This document shows, piece after piece, positions 1 through 8,593 of a DNA stretch of 8,593 bases (its first letter is position 1; each line of letters starts with the position of its first letter). This stretch comes from Myxococcota bacterium. GTDB lineage: Bacteria > Myxococcota > Polyangia > GCA-2747355 > JAKLHH01. The position numbers and the translations under genes are program-made. The notes under the pieces were generated by a model. It saw only the letters and a program-made list of their open reading frames with translations, searched no databases and was not told where the DNA came from. The DNA lies in NCBI GenBank assembly GCA_022710245.1, contig JAKLHH010000258.1:1-8593 (forward strand). The letters run 5' to 3'.

Positions 1-1212
1 GAAGGTGAGGAGCTGCCGCGTGAGCTGGCGGCCCCGCTCGGCGGCCGCGAGGAGCTCCTCGACGTCGCCGGCGACCTCCGGGTCGTGCGCCACCTCGTCG
101 CGCAGCAGGGTGCCGAAGCCGAGGATGGCGGCCAGGATGTTGTTGAAGTCGTGAGCCACCCCACCCGCGAGCCGGCCCACGGCCTCCATCTTCTGCGAGT
201 GCTGGAGCTGCGCCTCGAGCTCGTGCCGCTGGCGCTCGGCGACCTTCAGCTCGGAGATGTCGCGGAGCAGCAGCAGCCGGCCGACCTCGACCTCGCGCTT
301 GCGGATCGCTGACTGCGAGACGAGGAGGGTGCGCGCGCCGAGGCGCTTCTCGAAGGCCTGCCGCTCCAGCTCCCCGGCGGAGAAGAGCTCGCCGATGGGG
401 GGCGCGGCGCCCGGCGGCTGGCCCAGGAACTCGCAGGCGACGCGGTTGATCTGCTGCAGGCGGCCCTGCTTGTCGAGGAGGATGGCCCCGTCGCCGGCCT
501 CCTCGAAGAGGTGCAGCGCGGCGTCCTTGACCCCGACCGCCAGGAAGTTGTGGACCGCCACCGCGCGGAAGATGAAGAGCGACATCAGCGCCGAGACCGA
601 GGCGGAGAGCTCGGGGACGCTGCGCACGCCAAAGACGAACGGCAGGATGATGTTGCTCGTGTAGCCGATGAGGACCGCCAGCCCGCCGCCGAAGACGACC
701 AGCCGCAGCTGCCTGCGCGCGAGCGCGTCGCGGGTCGCCCAGAGCTCCTTCCCGAGGAGCCAGAAGCTGTAGGTCAGCGGCACCGCCACGTTGAACGACC
801 CCATCGGCACGAAGAGCGCGCCCTTGAAGGGCCGCGCGTGCCACGGCCCCGGGCCGTGGTCGTAGAGGACCAGCCGGGTGAAGACCGCCGTCGGCACGGC
901 GACGGCCGCCAGCAGGAACGACGCCCACCAGATCCAGTCCCGCTTCTTCTCGAGGAGCGCGTAGGTGAAGTTCAGGAAGAGGAAGCCGACGGGCGGCCAG
1001 AAGAGGCCCTCGAGCCGGACCACCACCTTGATCCCGGGCGCGGGGAAGGGCGCCCAGATGAGGAACTCGAAGAAGGCCCAGAGGGCGGTGGAGAGGGCGA
1101 AGGCGAGGAAGGCGTTGTTGACCGGGCCGCGCTGCCGCCTCATCAGCAGCACCGCGACGTTGAGGAAGTTGGCGACGAAGGCGGCGAGGGGGAGGAGCGC
1201 GAAGGGGTTCAT
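1..1212 (-). CDS. Membrane sensor histidine kinase (7TM-PAS-HisKA), 3' part outside the window
   Basis: The first 404 residues of a two-component sensor kinase are visible; the ATPase domain and any receiver lie beyond the left edge. Residues 1-225 hold about seven hydrophobic helices (roughly 4-24, 33-54, 61-85, 93-113, 131-155, 169-192, 198-225), like the N-terminal 7TM sensor region of some histidine kinases. A PAS-like domain follows (about 228-318; it includes GAILLDKQGRLQQIN and ends LLLLRDISELK). A dimerisation/phosphoacceptor helix comes next, with the motif GGVAHDFNNIL, so His354 is the expected phosphorylation site. The HDFNN form is common in soluble and hybrid kinases of Myxococcota and related groups. 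The ATG at 1212 is the only possible start: an in-frame TGA lies at about 1249 with no ATG, GTG or TTG between. A weak GAGG (1226-1229) sits 13 nt upstream. The ligand and partner regulator are unknown. Kinase identity is firm; whether it is hybrid cannot be seen. Confidence 0.93.
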   Translation of the reverse strand, partial: MNPFALLPLAAFVANFLNVAVLLMRRQRGPVNNAFLAFALSTALWAFFEFLIWAPFPAPGIKVVVRLEGLFWPPVGFLFLNFTYALLEKKRDWIWWASFLLAAVAVPTAVFTRLVLYDHGPGPWHARPFKGALFVPMGSFNVAVPLTYSFWLLGKELWATRDALARRQLRLVVFGGGLAVLIGYTSNIILPFVFGVRSVPELSASVSALMSLFIFRAVAVHNFLAVGVKDAALHLFEEAGDGAILLDKQGRLQQINRVACEFLGQPPGAAPPIGELFSAGELERQAFEKRLGARTLLVSQSAIRKREVEVGRLLLLRDISELKVAERQRHELEAQLQHSQKMEAVGRLAGGVAHDFNNILAAILGFGTLLRDEVAHDPEVAGDVEELLAAAERGRQLTRQLLTF

Positions 1213-1250
1213 GCGGTCGGGGTCGCCTCGCCGACCCCCCTGCTCCGATC

Positions 1251-1280
1251 ATTGTCGGTGTTACGGGCGCGGCGGGTCAA
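1251..1280 (-). promoter_or_regulatory. Candidate sigma-70-type promoter for the histidine kinase gene
   Basis: Read on the minus strand, TTGACC (1280-1275, 5 of 6 matches to the -35 consensus) is followed after 18 nt by GACAAT (1256-1251, 4 of 6 to the -10). Transcription would start near 1244, giving a leader of about 30 nt before the ATG at 1212. It lies in the 89-bp gap after the lipoprotein gene, so the kinase may be transcribed separately from the two upstream genes. This is pattern matching only. Confidence 0.35.
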
Positions 1281-1301
1281 CCTGCATCTGAGGTCACGCC
1301 G

Positions 1302-2129
1302 TCACGGCGAGCAGAGGCTGACCTCGTCGAAGCGGGCCGCCGCGGTGTAGGTGGAGAGGGCGAACCCGAGGGGAGGCGCGTTCACCAGGGCGGTCACCTT
1401 GGCGGAGTCCTGGAGCGTGGCCTCCTGGGGCAGTGTGCACTCGAGGGTGCGGCCGGCGGGCGCGGTCGTCAGCCGCAGCTCGAGGGTGACGGTGCGCCCG
1501 AGGATCGGCTGGCTCAGGGGCTTCGCAGCGTAGGCCTGGGCCACGTCCATGGTGCCGTCGTAGTAGAGCATGTAGAGTTGCGCCTCGCCGCTCGTCGGGG
1601 ACTGGATGACGGCGCAGCCGACCTGGCGGTGGGGGTAGCCCGCGGCCTTGCCCGGCGAGACGAGGAGCGCGATCCCGGCCCCGTGCGAGAACTGGTTCTG
1701 AAGGAGCGCATCGACGGTCAGCGTGGTGGAGAGGACCGCGCTGCCGAGGTGGCGCTGGGCCGGGTCGAGGAGCGAGAGGAACGCGTGCAGCGTGCTCGTC
1801 TCGGACTGCTTCGCGGAGCTCAACTGCCACCACGTCCAGCTCCCCTCCCCCACCGTCGCCTGCCAGCCGCCGAGGGGCCCGCTGAAGGCCTCCGTGGCGC
1901 AGGGCACCGGCGCGTCGGCGCCTCTGGCGTCGAGGGCGTCCCGCGGCCCGCCGTCGAGCCCCTCGGCGCGCTGCCGATCGCGCGGCGCCGGGAGGTCCGC
2001 CGGGCGGCCGTCCTCGAGGTCGGCTCCGCCCCGATCCACGCTGCTCTGACTGACGAAGGGCAGCAGCCTGTGACAGCCGCCGAGGGCCAGCGCGAGCGCG
2101 CAGAGCTGAGCCAGCCTCGTCGGCCCCAT
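1302..2129 (-). CDS. Secreted lipoprotein with Asp-rich linker and concanavalin-like beta-sandwich domain
   Basis: A 275-aa predicted lipoprotein. A short signal peptide (residues 1-18: Arg5, then a hydrophobic run) ends in the lipobox LGGC, so Cys19 would be lipidated and the protein held at the outer or inner membrane. Residues 30-75 form a linker rich in Asp, Pro, Gly and Arg (for example ADLEDGRPADLPAPRDR), a style common in Myxococcota lipoproteins. From about residue 78 to the end, alternating hydrophobic strands, the aromatic-rich GSWTWWQL and the ending GFALSTYTAAARFDEVSL resemble concanavalin A-like/LamG/DUF1080-type jelly-roll domains, which often bind carbohydrate. I see no glycosidase catalytic motif, so a binding or structural role is the better guess. 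Further cysteines at 77, 172, 231 and 273 could form disulfides. The gene starts 42 bp after the VWA gene and has no clear Shine-Dalgarno. Lipoprotein status is well supported; the fold is inferred from sequence feel and the ligand is unknown. Confidence 0.82.
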   Translation of the reverse strand: MGPTRLAQLCALALALGGCHRLLPFVSQSSVDRGGADLEDGRPADLPAPRDRQRAEGLDGGPRDALDARGADAPVPCATEAFSGPLGGWQATVGEGSWTWWQLSSAKQSETSTLHAFLSLLDPAQRHLGSAVLSTTLTVDALLQNQFSHGAGIALLVSPGKAAGYPHRQVGCAVIQSPTSGEAQLYMLYYDGTMDVAQAYAAKPLSQPILGRTVTLELRLTTAPAGRTLECTLPQEATLQDSAKVTALVNAPPLGFALSTYTAAARFDEVSLCSP

Positions 2130-2145
2130 GGTGATCAGTGTACCA
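2130..2145 (-). promoter_or_regulatory. Extended -10-like element abutting the lipoprotein start codon
   Basis: On the minus strand the sequence reads TGG-TACACT (2145-2137), then seven bases, then the ATG at 2129. TACACT matches 4 of 6 -10 positions and carries the TGn extension. No recognisable -35 is present. Initiation about 7 nt downstream would fall at or next to the ATG, giving a leaderless mRNA. This fits the missing Shine-Dalgarno; the nearest GAGGAG lies about 20-30 nt upstream, too far to serve the ATG. Confidence 0.28.
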
Positions 2146-2171
2146 GAGGTCGCGGCGCTCCTCGCGCAGGC

Positions 2172-4487
2172 TCAGAGGTACCCGTACCGGCGCCGCAGCA
2201 TCCACTCCAGCCCGAGGAGGAGGATGCACACCCCGAGGCTCCACCAGCGGCTCCAGAGCTCGAGGTCCTTGCGCCAGTTGACGTGGAGCACGCGCGGCTC
2301 GCGGAAGGGCAGGTCGGGCAGCGCCGGCGCCTGGCCGAGGTAGCGGCCCCCCGTGGTCGCCGCGAGCTGCTGCAGGAGCGCGGGCGTCGCGGCCGGATCC
2401 GCCTCCTCCTGCCCCGCGGGCTCGACGAGGATCAGCGCCTCCTCGGAGGTGCGGCGCCCGCCGAGCTCGGCGGAGGCGGTGATCCGGTGCGGCCCGGTGA
2501 CCTTCGGCTTCAGCTCGAGCGGCAGCTCGCCCTCGGCGCCGGTCAACCCCTCGCGCACCAGGCTCGCCGCGCCCGCGCCGCCGGCGAGCGGCGTCAGCTC
2601 CCAGCGCACCTTGAGCCCCTTGGCCGGGCTGTAGTCCGGGTGGTAGGCGCGGATCACCGCGCGCAGCGAGCCGCCGAGGCGCACGCTGTCCTGCCCCGGG
2701 ATGATGCGCAGGTAGCGGAGCTCGGGATCCTGGATCAGCCAGCGGATCGCGTTGCGCCAGAAGCGGTCGTAGGCCTGGCGCGTGCCGCCGGCCCCGACGG
2801 AGAGGAAGGCCCAGTGCCAGGAGGTGTCGGTCGTCAGCGCCAGGCTGCGCCCCTTGCCCGCCTCGCCCGTGGCCAGCACCGGCATCGGCTTGCCCTCGCT
2901 GTCCTTCAGCGAGGGGTGCGTCGCCAGCACCGTCGCGCCGGGCATCGCGCCGGCGACCAGGTTCACGCCGATCAGCGCGGGCAGCCCGGCGAGGATCTGC
3001 TGCGTCTCGGCGCGCGAGTGGCCGACCTGCAGGATCGGGTGGTCGGTGCCCTCGGCGGTGAGCCGCGGGCGGAGCTCCTCCTCGGAGATGAGCCGCGCGC
3101 TGTCCGGCGCGTCGCCGAGCAGCCGCACCGGCAGCACCTCGGCGATCGGCGTGCCCGCGTACTCGCCCGAGGAGAAGCTCTGGTCGCCGCCCACCATGGC
3201 GAGGCCGCCGCCTCCCTCCACGTAGCGCCTGAGGTGCGGCAGGTAGATGCCGATCCCGTAGGGCCGGTAGTTGAAGTTCTGCATGATGACGAGGTCGAAG
3301 GAGCCGAGCTCCTTCTCGAAGAGCTCCTCGGTGGGGAACGGGATCAGCGAGAGCTCCGACGGCGGCACCAGCGCGAGGTCGGCCGGCGTGCGCAGGATGA
3401 AGAAGGAGATCAGATCGACGTTGGGGTCGCGCTTGAGCAGCTGGCGCAGGAAGCGCTCGTCCCAGGACGGCCGCCCGCAGACGAGCAGGACGCGGATGCG
3501 GTCGCGGATCACCTTGAGCAGGAACGAGCGGCTGTTGTTGGAGGCGAGCACCTCGCCGCGCTGGACCGGCGTCGAGATGGTGTAGACGTAGCTCCCCACC
3601 CGCGGCGGCACGAACTCGAACTGCACCCGGTAGCGGTTGGCCCCGGGCTTCAGGTGCACCGTGCGCTGGGCGACGACGGCGCCCGCCGACTCGAGGGTGA
3701 CCGGGAGCGACTCCACCTCGATGCCGCTCACCGCCAGGTCGGCCTCGACCTTGACCACGTTGCGCACGAAGGCGAAGTTGTCGGCGAAGATCTCCGCGAT
3801 CGCCACGTCCTTGAGGCCCGCGCGCCCGACCCAGACCGTGTGCACCGGCGCCTGCAGGCGCTCGAGGAAGCGGCGCGAGGCCGGCGAGAGCGGCCCGGTG
3901 CCGAAGCGGCCGTTGTCGATGCCGTCGGAGAGGAGCACCACCGCGGCGAGATCGCGGCCGCGGTAGCGCTGGCGCAGGTCGGCGAGCGCGGCCTGCACGT
4001 TGGTCGCCGGCTCCTCCGGCGCGGCGGCCGCCTCCGGCTGCGCCAGCGGCCTCAGCGCGGCGCCGAAGCTGTAGAGGTCCACCTGCCGCTCGCGCCGCCA
4101 GCGGTCGATGGTCCGCGTCGAGGCGCGCAGCACCGCGCGCTGCCGCTCGTCGCGCGTCGGCCCGCGCTCGTCCTCGCGGATGGCCATCGAGCGCGACAGA
4201 TCGAGGAGCACGGCGACGTGGTTCGGCACCCGCGTCACGTTGCGCATCTGCAGCGCGGGCTGCAGGACCAGGAGCAGCAGCGCGGTCACCGACACGGCGC
4301 GGAGCGCGACCAGCAGGAGCGCCACCCCGCGTCGGGGCTGCCGGCGGTAGCTCCAGGCGGTGAGCGCCACCGCGACCACCGCCGCGACCACGGCGAGGAC
4401 GAAGCCGGCCTGCCCCCAGGGCGAGAGCAGGACCAGCTTCCAGTCCTGGAAGGTCGAAGTTCCTACGGCATTCACGGCGGATACCAT
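2172..4487 (-). CDS. Membrane-anchored VWA domain / glutamine amidotransferase-like protein
   Basis: A 771-aa protein counted from the ATG at 4487. An in-frame TTG at 4511 would add eight residues; neither start has a good ribosome site, and ATG is preferred as the commoner codon. Two N-terminal membrane helices (about 26-46 and 54-77) are followed by a von Willebrand A domain (about 90-225) with a complete metal-ion-dependent adhesion site: D96-x-S98-x-S100 (DLSRS), T162 (TNVQAAL) and D188 (LLSDGIDN). A beta-rich stretch (about 240-325) precedes a class I glutamine amidotransferase-like domain (about 329-455, ending RRYVEGGGGLAMVGGDQSF). A further beta-sandwich lies at about 595-690, and a last helix at about 747-763 before a basic C-tail. 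The layout matches the large VWA/GATase-like membrane proteins often found beside MoxR ATPase and DUF58 genes, but no such genes are in this window. Its role is unknown; metal-dependent protein binding in the envelope is inferred. It stands divergent to sdhC and is followed by the lipoprotein gene. Confidence 0.92.
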   Translation of the reverse strand: MVSAVNAVGTSTFQDWKLVLLSPWGQAGFVLAVVAAVVAVALTAWSYRRQPRRGVALLLVALRAVSVTALLLLVLQPALQMRNVTRVPNHVAVLLDLSRSMAIREDERGPTRDERQRAVLRASTRTIDRWRRERQVDLYSFGAALRPLAQPEAAAAPEEPATNVQAALADLRQRYRGRDLAAVVLLSDGIDNGRFGTGPLSPASRRFLERLQAPVHTVWVGRAGLKDVAIAEIFADNFAFVRNVVKVEADLAVSGIEVESLPVTLESAGAVVAQRTVHLKPGANRYRVQFEFVPPRVGSYVYTISTPVQRGEVLASNNSRSFLLKVIRDRIRVLLVCGRPSWDERFLRQLLKRDPNVDLISFFILRTPADLALVPPSELSLIPFPTEELFEKELGSFDLVIMQNFNYRPYGIGIYLPHLRRYVEGGGGLAMVGGDQSFSSGEYAGTPIAEVLPVRLLGDAPDSARLISEEELRPRLTAEGTDHPILQVGHSRAETQQILAGLPALIGVNLVAGAMPGATVLATHPSLKDSEGKPMPVLATGEAGKGRSLALTTDTSWHWAFLSVGAGGTRQAYDRFWRNAIRWLIQDPELRYLRIIPGQDSVRLGGSLRAVIRAYHPDYSPAKGLKVRWELTPLAGGAGAASLVREGLTGAEGELPLELKPKVTGPHRITASAELGGRRTSEEALILVEPAGQEEADPAATPALLQQLAATTGGRYLGQAPALPDLPFREPRVLHVNWRKDLELWSRWWSLGVCILLLGLEWMLRRRYGYL

Positions 4488-4720
4488 AGCCCGGGAGTTG
4501 ACGTCCGGCAAAGGATGGTGCTAATCAGGGTCCGAGATTTGTCTACGACGATCTTGGGCAATTCGCCTCATTGTTGGTCGCCAGGCGGACGCTCTCGCGA
4601 GGAGCACCCTCCGTGCGATGCGAGCCGTGTTTCTTCTGCCGCTTCGCGTTACCCGAGCTAAGATGAGGCGCGGCTGCCCGACAGGGGCGCGGCGAGGACC
4701 ACCCGCAGAGAGATGATCAG
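4488..4720. other. Divergent intergenic region between the VWA gene and sdhC
   Basis: 233 bp without a supportable gene, lying between two outward-facing genes. It must hold the start signals for sdhC to the right and probably for the VWA gene to the left. It is locally richer in A and T around 4521-4580 than the neighbouring genes. It contains an 8-bp palindrome CTCGCGAG (4594-4601). I found no convincing FNR, ArcA or Fur box, riboswitch or terminator by eye. On the minus strand no good promoter pair stood out. Confidence 0.7.
4498..4525 (+). promoter_or_regulatory. Candidate promoter for the sdhCAB operon
   Basis: TTGACG (4498-4503, 5 of 6 to the -35 consensus) is followed after 16 nt by GCTAAT (4520-4525, 4 of 6 to the -10). 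Transcription would begin near 4532, giving a leader of about 190 nt before sdhC. The element overlaps the possible TTG start of the divergent VWA gene. A second, poorer -10-like TAAGAT lies at 4659-4664 without a matching -35. Prediction by eye only. Confidence 0.3.
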
Positions 4721-5383
4721 ATGACGACAAGTGTGCTCGGCTTCTACACGACCTCGATCGGGAAGAAGGCGGTGATGGCGGTGACCGGCTTCCTCCTCTT
4801 CGGCTTCGTCCTCGTCCACATGGTGGGGAACCTGCAGGTCTACTCCGGCCCGGACAAGCTCAACGCCTACGCCGTCTTCCTGCGCAAGGTCCCGGCGCTG
4901 CTCTGGCTGGCGCGGGCGACGCTCTTCGTCGCCGTGGTGATCCACGCGCTCTTCGGCCTCCAGCTCAAGCTGCAGGCCTGGCGCAGCCGCGGCGCCCGCT
5001 ACGCGCGCTTCACCCCCGTCGAGTCCACGCTCTCCTCGCGCAACATGATCTGGACGGGGCTGATGGTAGGGTTCTTCGTCGTCTACCACCTGCTGCACTT
5101 CACGCTCGGCACGGTGCTGCCCGGCTTCAACGAGCACGACGTCTACCGCAACTTCGTCACGGGCTTCCAGGTGGTGCCGGTCTCCGTCGCCTACATGGCC
5201 GCGATGGTGCTGCTCGGGCTGCACCTCTACCACGGCACCTGGAGCATGTTCCAGTCGGTGGGGCTCAGCCAGAACCCGAAGTACGACTTCTGGCGCCGCG
5301 CCTTCGCGACCTGCGCCACGCTGGGCATCGTCGGCGCGAACCTCCTCTTCCCGATCTCCGTGCTGGCCGGCTGGGTCAAGTAG
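4721..5383 (+). CDS. sdhC: Succinate dehydrogenase cytochrome b558 membrane subunit
   Basis: A 220-aa membrane anchor of complex II; it passes electrons from the SdhB clusters through haem to the quinone pool. Five hydrophobic helices can be drawn at about 14-36, 58-82, 108-131, 155-175 and 194-216. This fits the b558 single-subunit family in which sdhC replaces sdhC plus sdhD. Candidate haem-ligand histidines sit in four helices: His33 (LVHMVGN), His75 (VIHALFG), His123 or His126 (VYHLLHF) and His168 or His171 ([10 protein letters not shown]). This predicts two haems, one near each face of the membrane. The residue two before His168 is Gly166, where the Wolinella fumarate reductase has its proton-path Glu180, if that alignment is right. 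The ATG at 4721 has a modest GAGAG (4708-4712) 8 nt upstream. It is the first gene of the operon; sdhA starts 21 bp after its stop. Identification is firm; direction of catalysis and quinone type are inferred. Confidence 0.96.
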   Translation: MTTSVLGFYTTSIGKKAVMAVTGFLLFGFVLVHMVGNLQVYSGPDKLNAYAVFLRKVPALLWLARATLFVAVVIHALFGLQLKLQAWRSRGARYARFTPVESTLSSRNMIWTGLMVGFFVVYHLLHFTLGTVLPGFNEHDVYRNFVTGFQVVPVSVAYMAAMVLLGLHLYHGTWSMFQSVGLSQNPKYDFWRRAFATCATLGIVGANLLFPISVLAGWVK

Positions 5384-5404
5384 CCAGGCCCCGAAGGAAC
5401 GCCA

Positions 5405-8051
<2,647 letters not shown>

Positions 8052-8058
<7 letters not shown>

Positions 8059-8070
8059 GTACGCCTCTCC
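8052..8070 (+). terminator. Possible hairpin at the end of the sdh operon
   Basis: GGAG (8052-8055) can pair with CTCC (8067-8070), and AGG (8057-8059) with CCT (8064-8066). This makes a seven-pair stem with one bulged T (8056) and a TACG loop of the UNCG type. It overlaps the sdhB stop codon and lies at the edge of the 37-bp convergent gap. No T-run follows, so it is not a classical intrinsic terminator. It could instead stabilise the 3' end of the mRNA or mean nothing. Confidence 0.25.
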
Positions 8071-8095
8071 CGCTATCCCCCGGTCCTCGAATCCC

Positions 8096-8593
8096 TCAAG
8101 CGCTGCAGACCCGATTCTTCCCCGCCTGCTTCGCAGTTCGTTGAGCGGCGTCTGCCCGTTCCGCGGCAACCGTCGCCCCCGATGCATCCGAGCATACTGT
8201 CACTCCGATACTCGCGGTGACCTTCGATGCGATCGGAAGGCTTTCAAACTCCTCCGCCACGCGTCCCCGAATCTCCTCAGCAAGTTCCACCGCTGAACCC
8301 TCGGTGTCAACCGGCACGATCGCCAAGACCTCGTCTCCGCCCCTCCGATAAACCTCGCCACAGGCCCCGACGCTCTCCTTCACAATTGCGCAATACCTGC
8401 GAAGCACCTCGTCCCCTCGTCCGTGACCTAGCTCGTCATTAACACCTTTGAAATTGTCGAGATCCAGCTTGATGAGCGCTACCTTCCGTGACGTCGATGC
8501 GAAGCCGAGCCATACGGCCAAGTCGTCCTCCCAATACCGCTGGTCCGTCACGACACCAAGCGGATCTCTCTCTCGGAGTTCGCGCAGGAAAGG
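8096..8593 (-). CDS. GGDEF-domain protein (probable diguanylate cyclase), 5' part outside the window
   Basis: The C-terminal 165 codons of a GGDEF protein, the enzyme class that makes the second messenger c-di-GMP from two GTP. A GTG at 8551 could start a 151-aa protein. However, the frame stays open to the window edge and the upstream codons read FLRELRERDPLG, the usual lead-in to a GGDEF domain, so the true start lies outside. Visible family motifs, numbered from that GTG, are the metal/base-binding block KLDLDNFKGVND (30-39) with GHGRGD (42-47), the signature RRGGDEV (69-75), SIGV (114-117) and the closing AKQAGKNRV (140-148). The signature ends in Val instead of Phe, the RxxD inhibitory site is absent, and the usual TGLxNR segment is replaced. 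Cyclase activity is therefore likely but not certain. Codon use is much richer in A/T-ending codons than in the sdh genes. The gene is convergent with sdhB. Confidence 0.88.
   Translation of the reverse strand, partial: PFLRELRERDPLGVVTDQRYWEDDLAVWLGFASTSRKVALIKLDLDNFKGVNDELGHGRGDEVLRRYCAIVKESVGACGEVYRRGGDEVLAIVPVDTEGSAVELAEEIRGRVAEEFESLPIASKVTASIGVTVCSDASGATVAAERADAAQRTAKQAGKNRVCSA

Noticed and set aside
1297..1309. Small hairpin CGCCG-TCA-CGGCG across the lipoprotein stop codon
   Set aside because: Only five pairs with a three-base loop and no T-run; such structures are common in GC-rich DNA and do not support a terminator call.
511..1350. A 279-codon plus-strand frame opposite the kinase
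   Set aside because: It is a Glu/Arg/Asp/Gly-rich low-complexity product opposite a clear 7TM-PAS-HisKA coding sequence.
1294..2244. A 316-codon minus-strand frame overlapping the lipoprotein gene
   Set aside because: It is an Arg/Ala/Pro-rich shadow; the overlapping frame has a proper signal peptide and lipobox.
1578..4661. A 1027-codon open frame on the plus strand, antisense to the VWA and lipoprotein genes
   Set aside because: Its product is an Arg/Glu/Ala/His/Gln-rich low-complexity string without family motifs. Long antisense frames arise from extreme G/C-ending codon bias in the real genes opposite.
4564..4670. 8-bp inverted repeat CGCCTCAT (4564-4571) and ATGAGGCG (4663-4670)
   Set aside because: The arms are 91 nt apart and do not extend further. 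A match of this size is expected by chance about once in every two or three regions of this length.

Overview
The window is GC-rich DNA with strong G/C-ending codon bias in most genes. It probably comes from a Myxococcota or other 'deltaproteobacterial' chromosome. The signs are a b558-type, Bacteroidota-like succinate dehydrogenase, a lipoprotein with an Asp/Pro/Arg-rich linker, a large VWA membrane protein, and a 7TM-PAS-HisKA(HDFNN) kinase. The taxon is inferred from gene style and cannot be proven from this sequence.

Left half (1-4487, all on the minus strand, so read right to left): a 771-aa membrane-anchored VWA/glutamine-amidotransferase-like protein (4487 to 2172); after 42 bp, a 275-aa secreted lipoprotein (2129 to 1302); after 89 bp, a membrane histidine kinase that starts at 1212 and runs off the left edge. 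Same strand and short gaps suggest a shared transcription unit. The lipoprotein and the kinase each also have a plausible promoter of their own.

Centre (4488-4720): a 233-bp divergent intergenic region that should carry the start signals for the VWA gene (leftward) and the sdh operon (rightward).

Right half (4721-8058, plus strand): a complete sdhCAB operon. It encodes a five-helix, probably dihaem cytochrome b, a flavoprotein with a covalent-FAD histidine, and a three-cluster iron-sulfur subunit. There is no sdhD, as expected for the single-anchor type. Together they form complex II, oxidising succinate to fumarate and passing electrons to a membrane quinone, probably menaquinone.

Right edge (8096-8593, minus strand): a GGDEF-domain gene, convergent with sdhB and cut by the window edge at its 5' side. 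Its codon use is clearly different from the rest of the window. I see no tRNA, rRNA, CRISPR array, insertion sequence or attachment site. No clearly new system is visible. The least ordinary parts are the VWA/lipoprotein/kinase cluster and the compositionally odd, divergent GGDEF gene.
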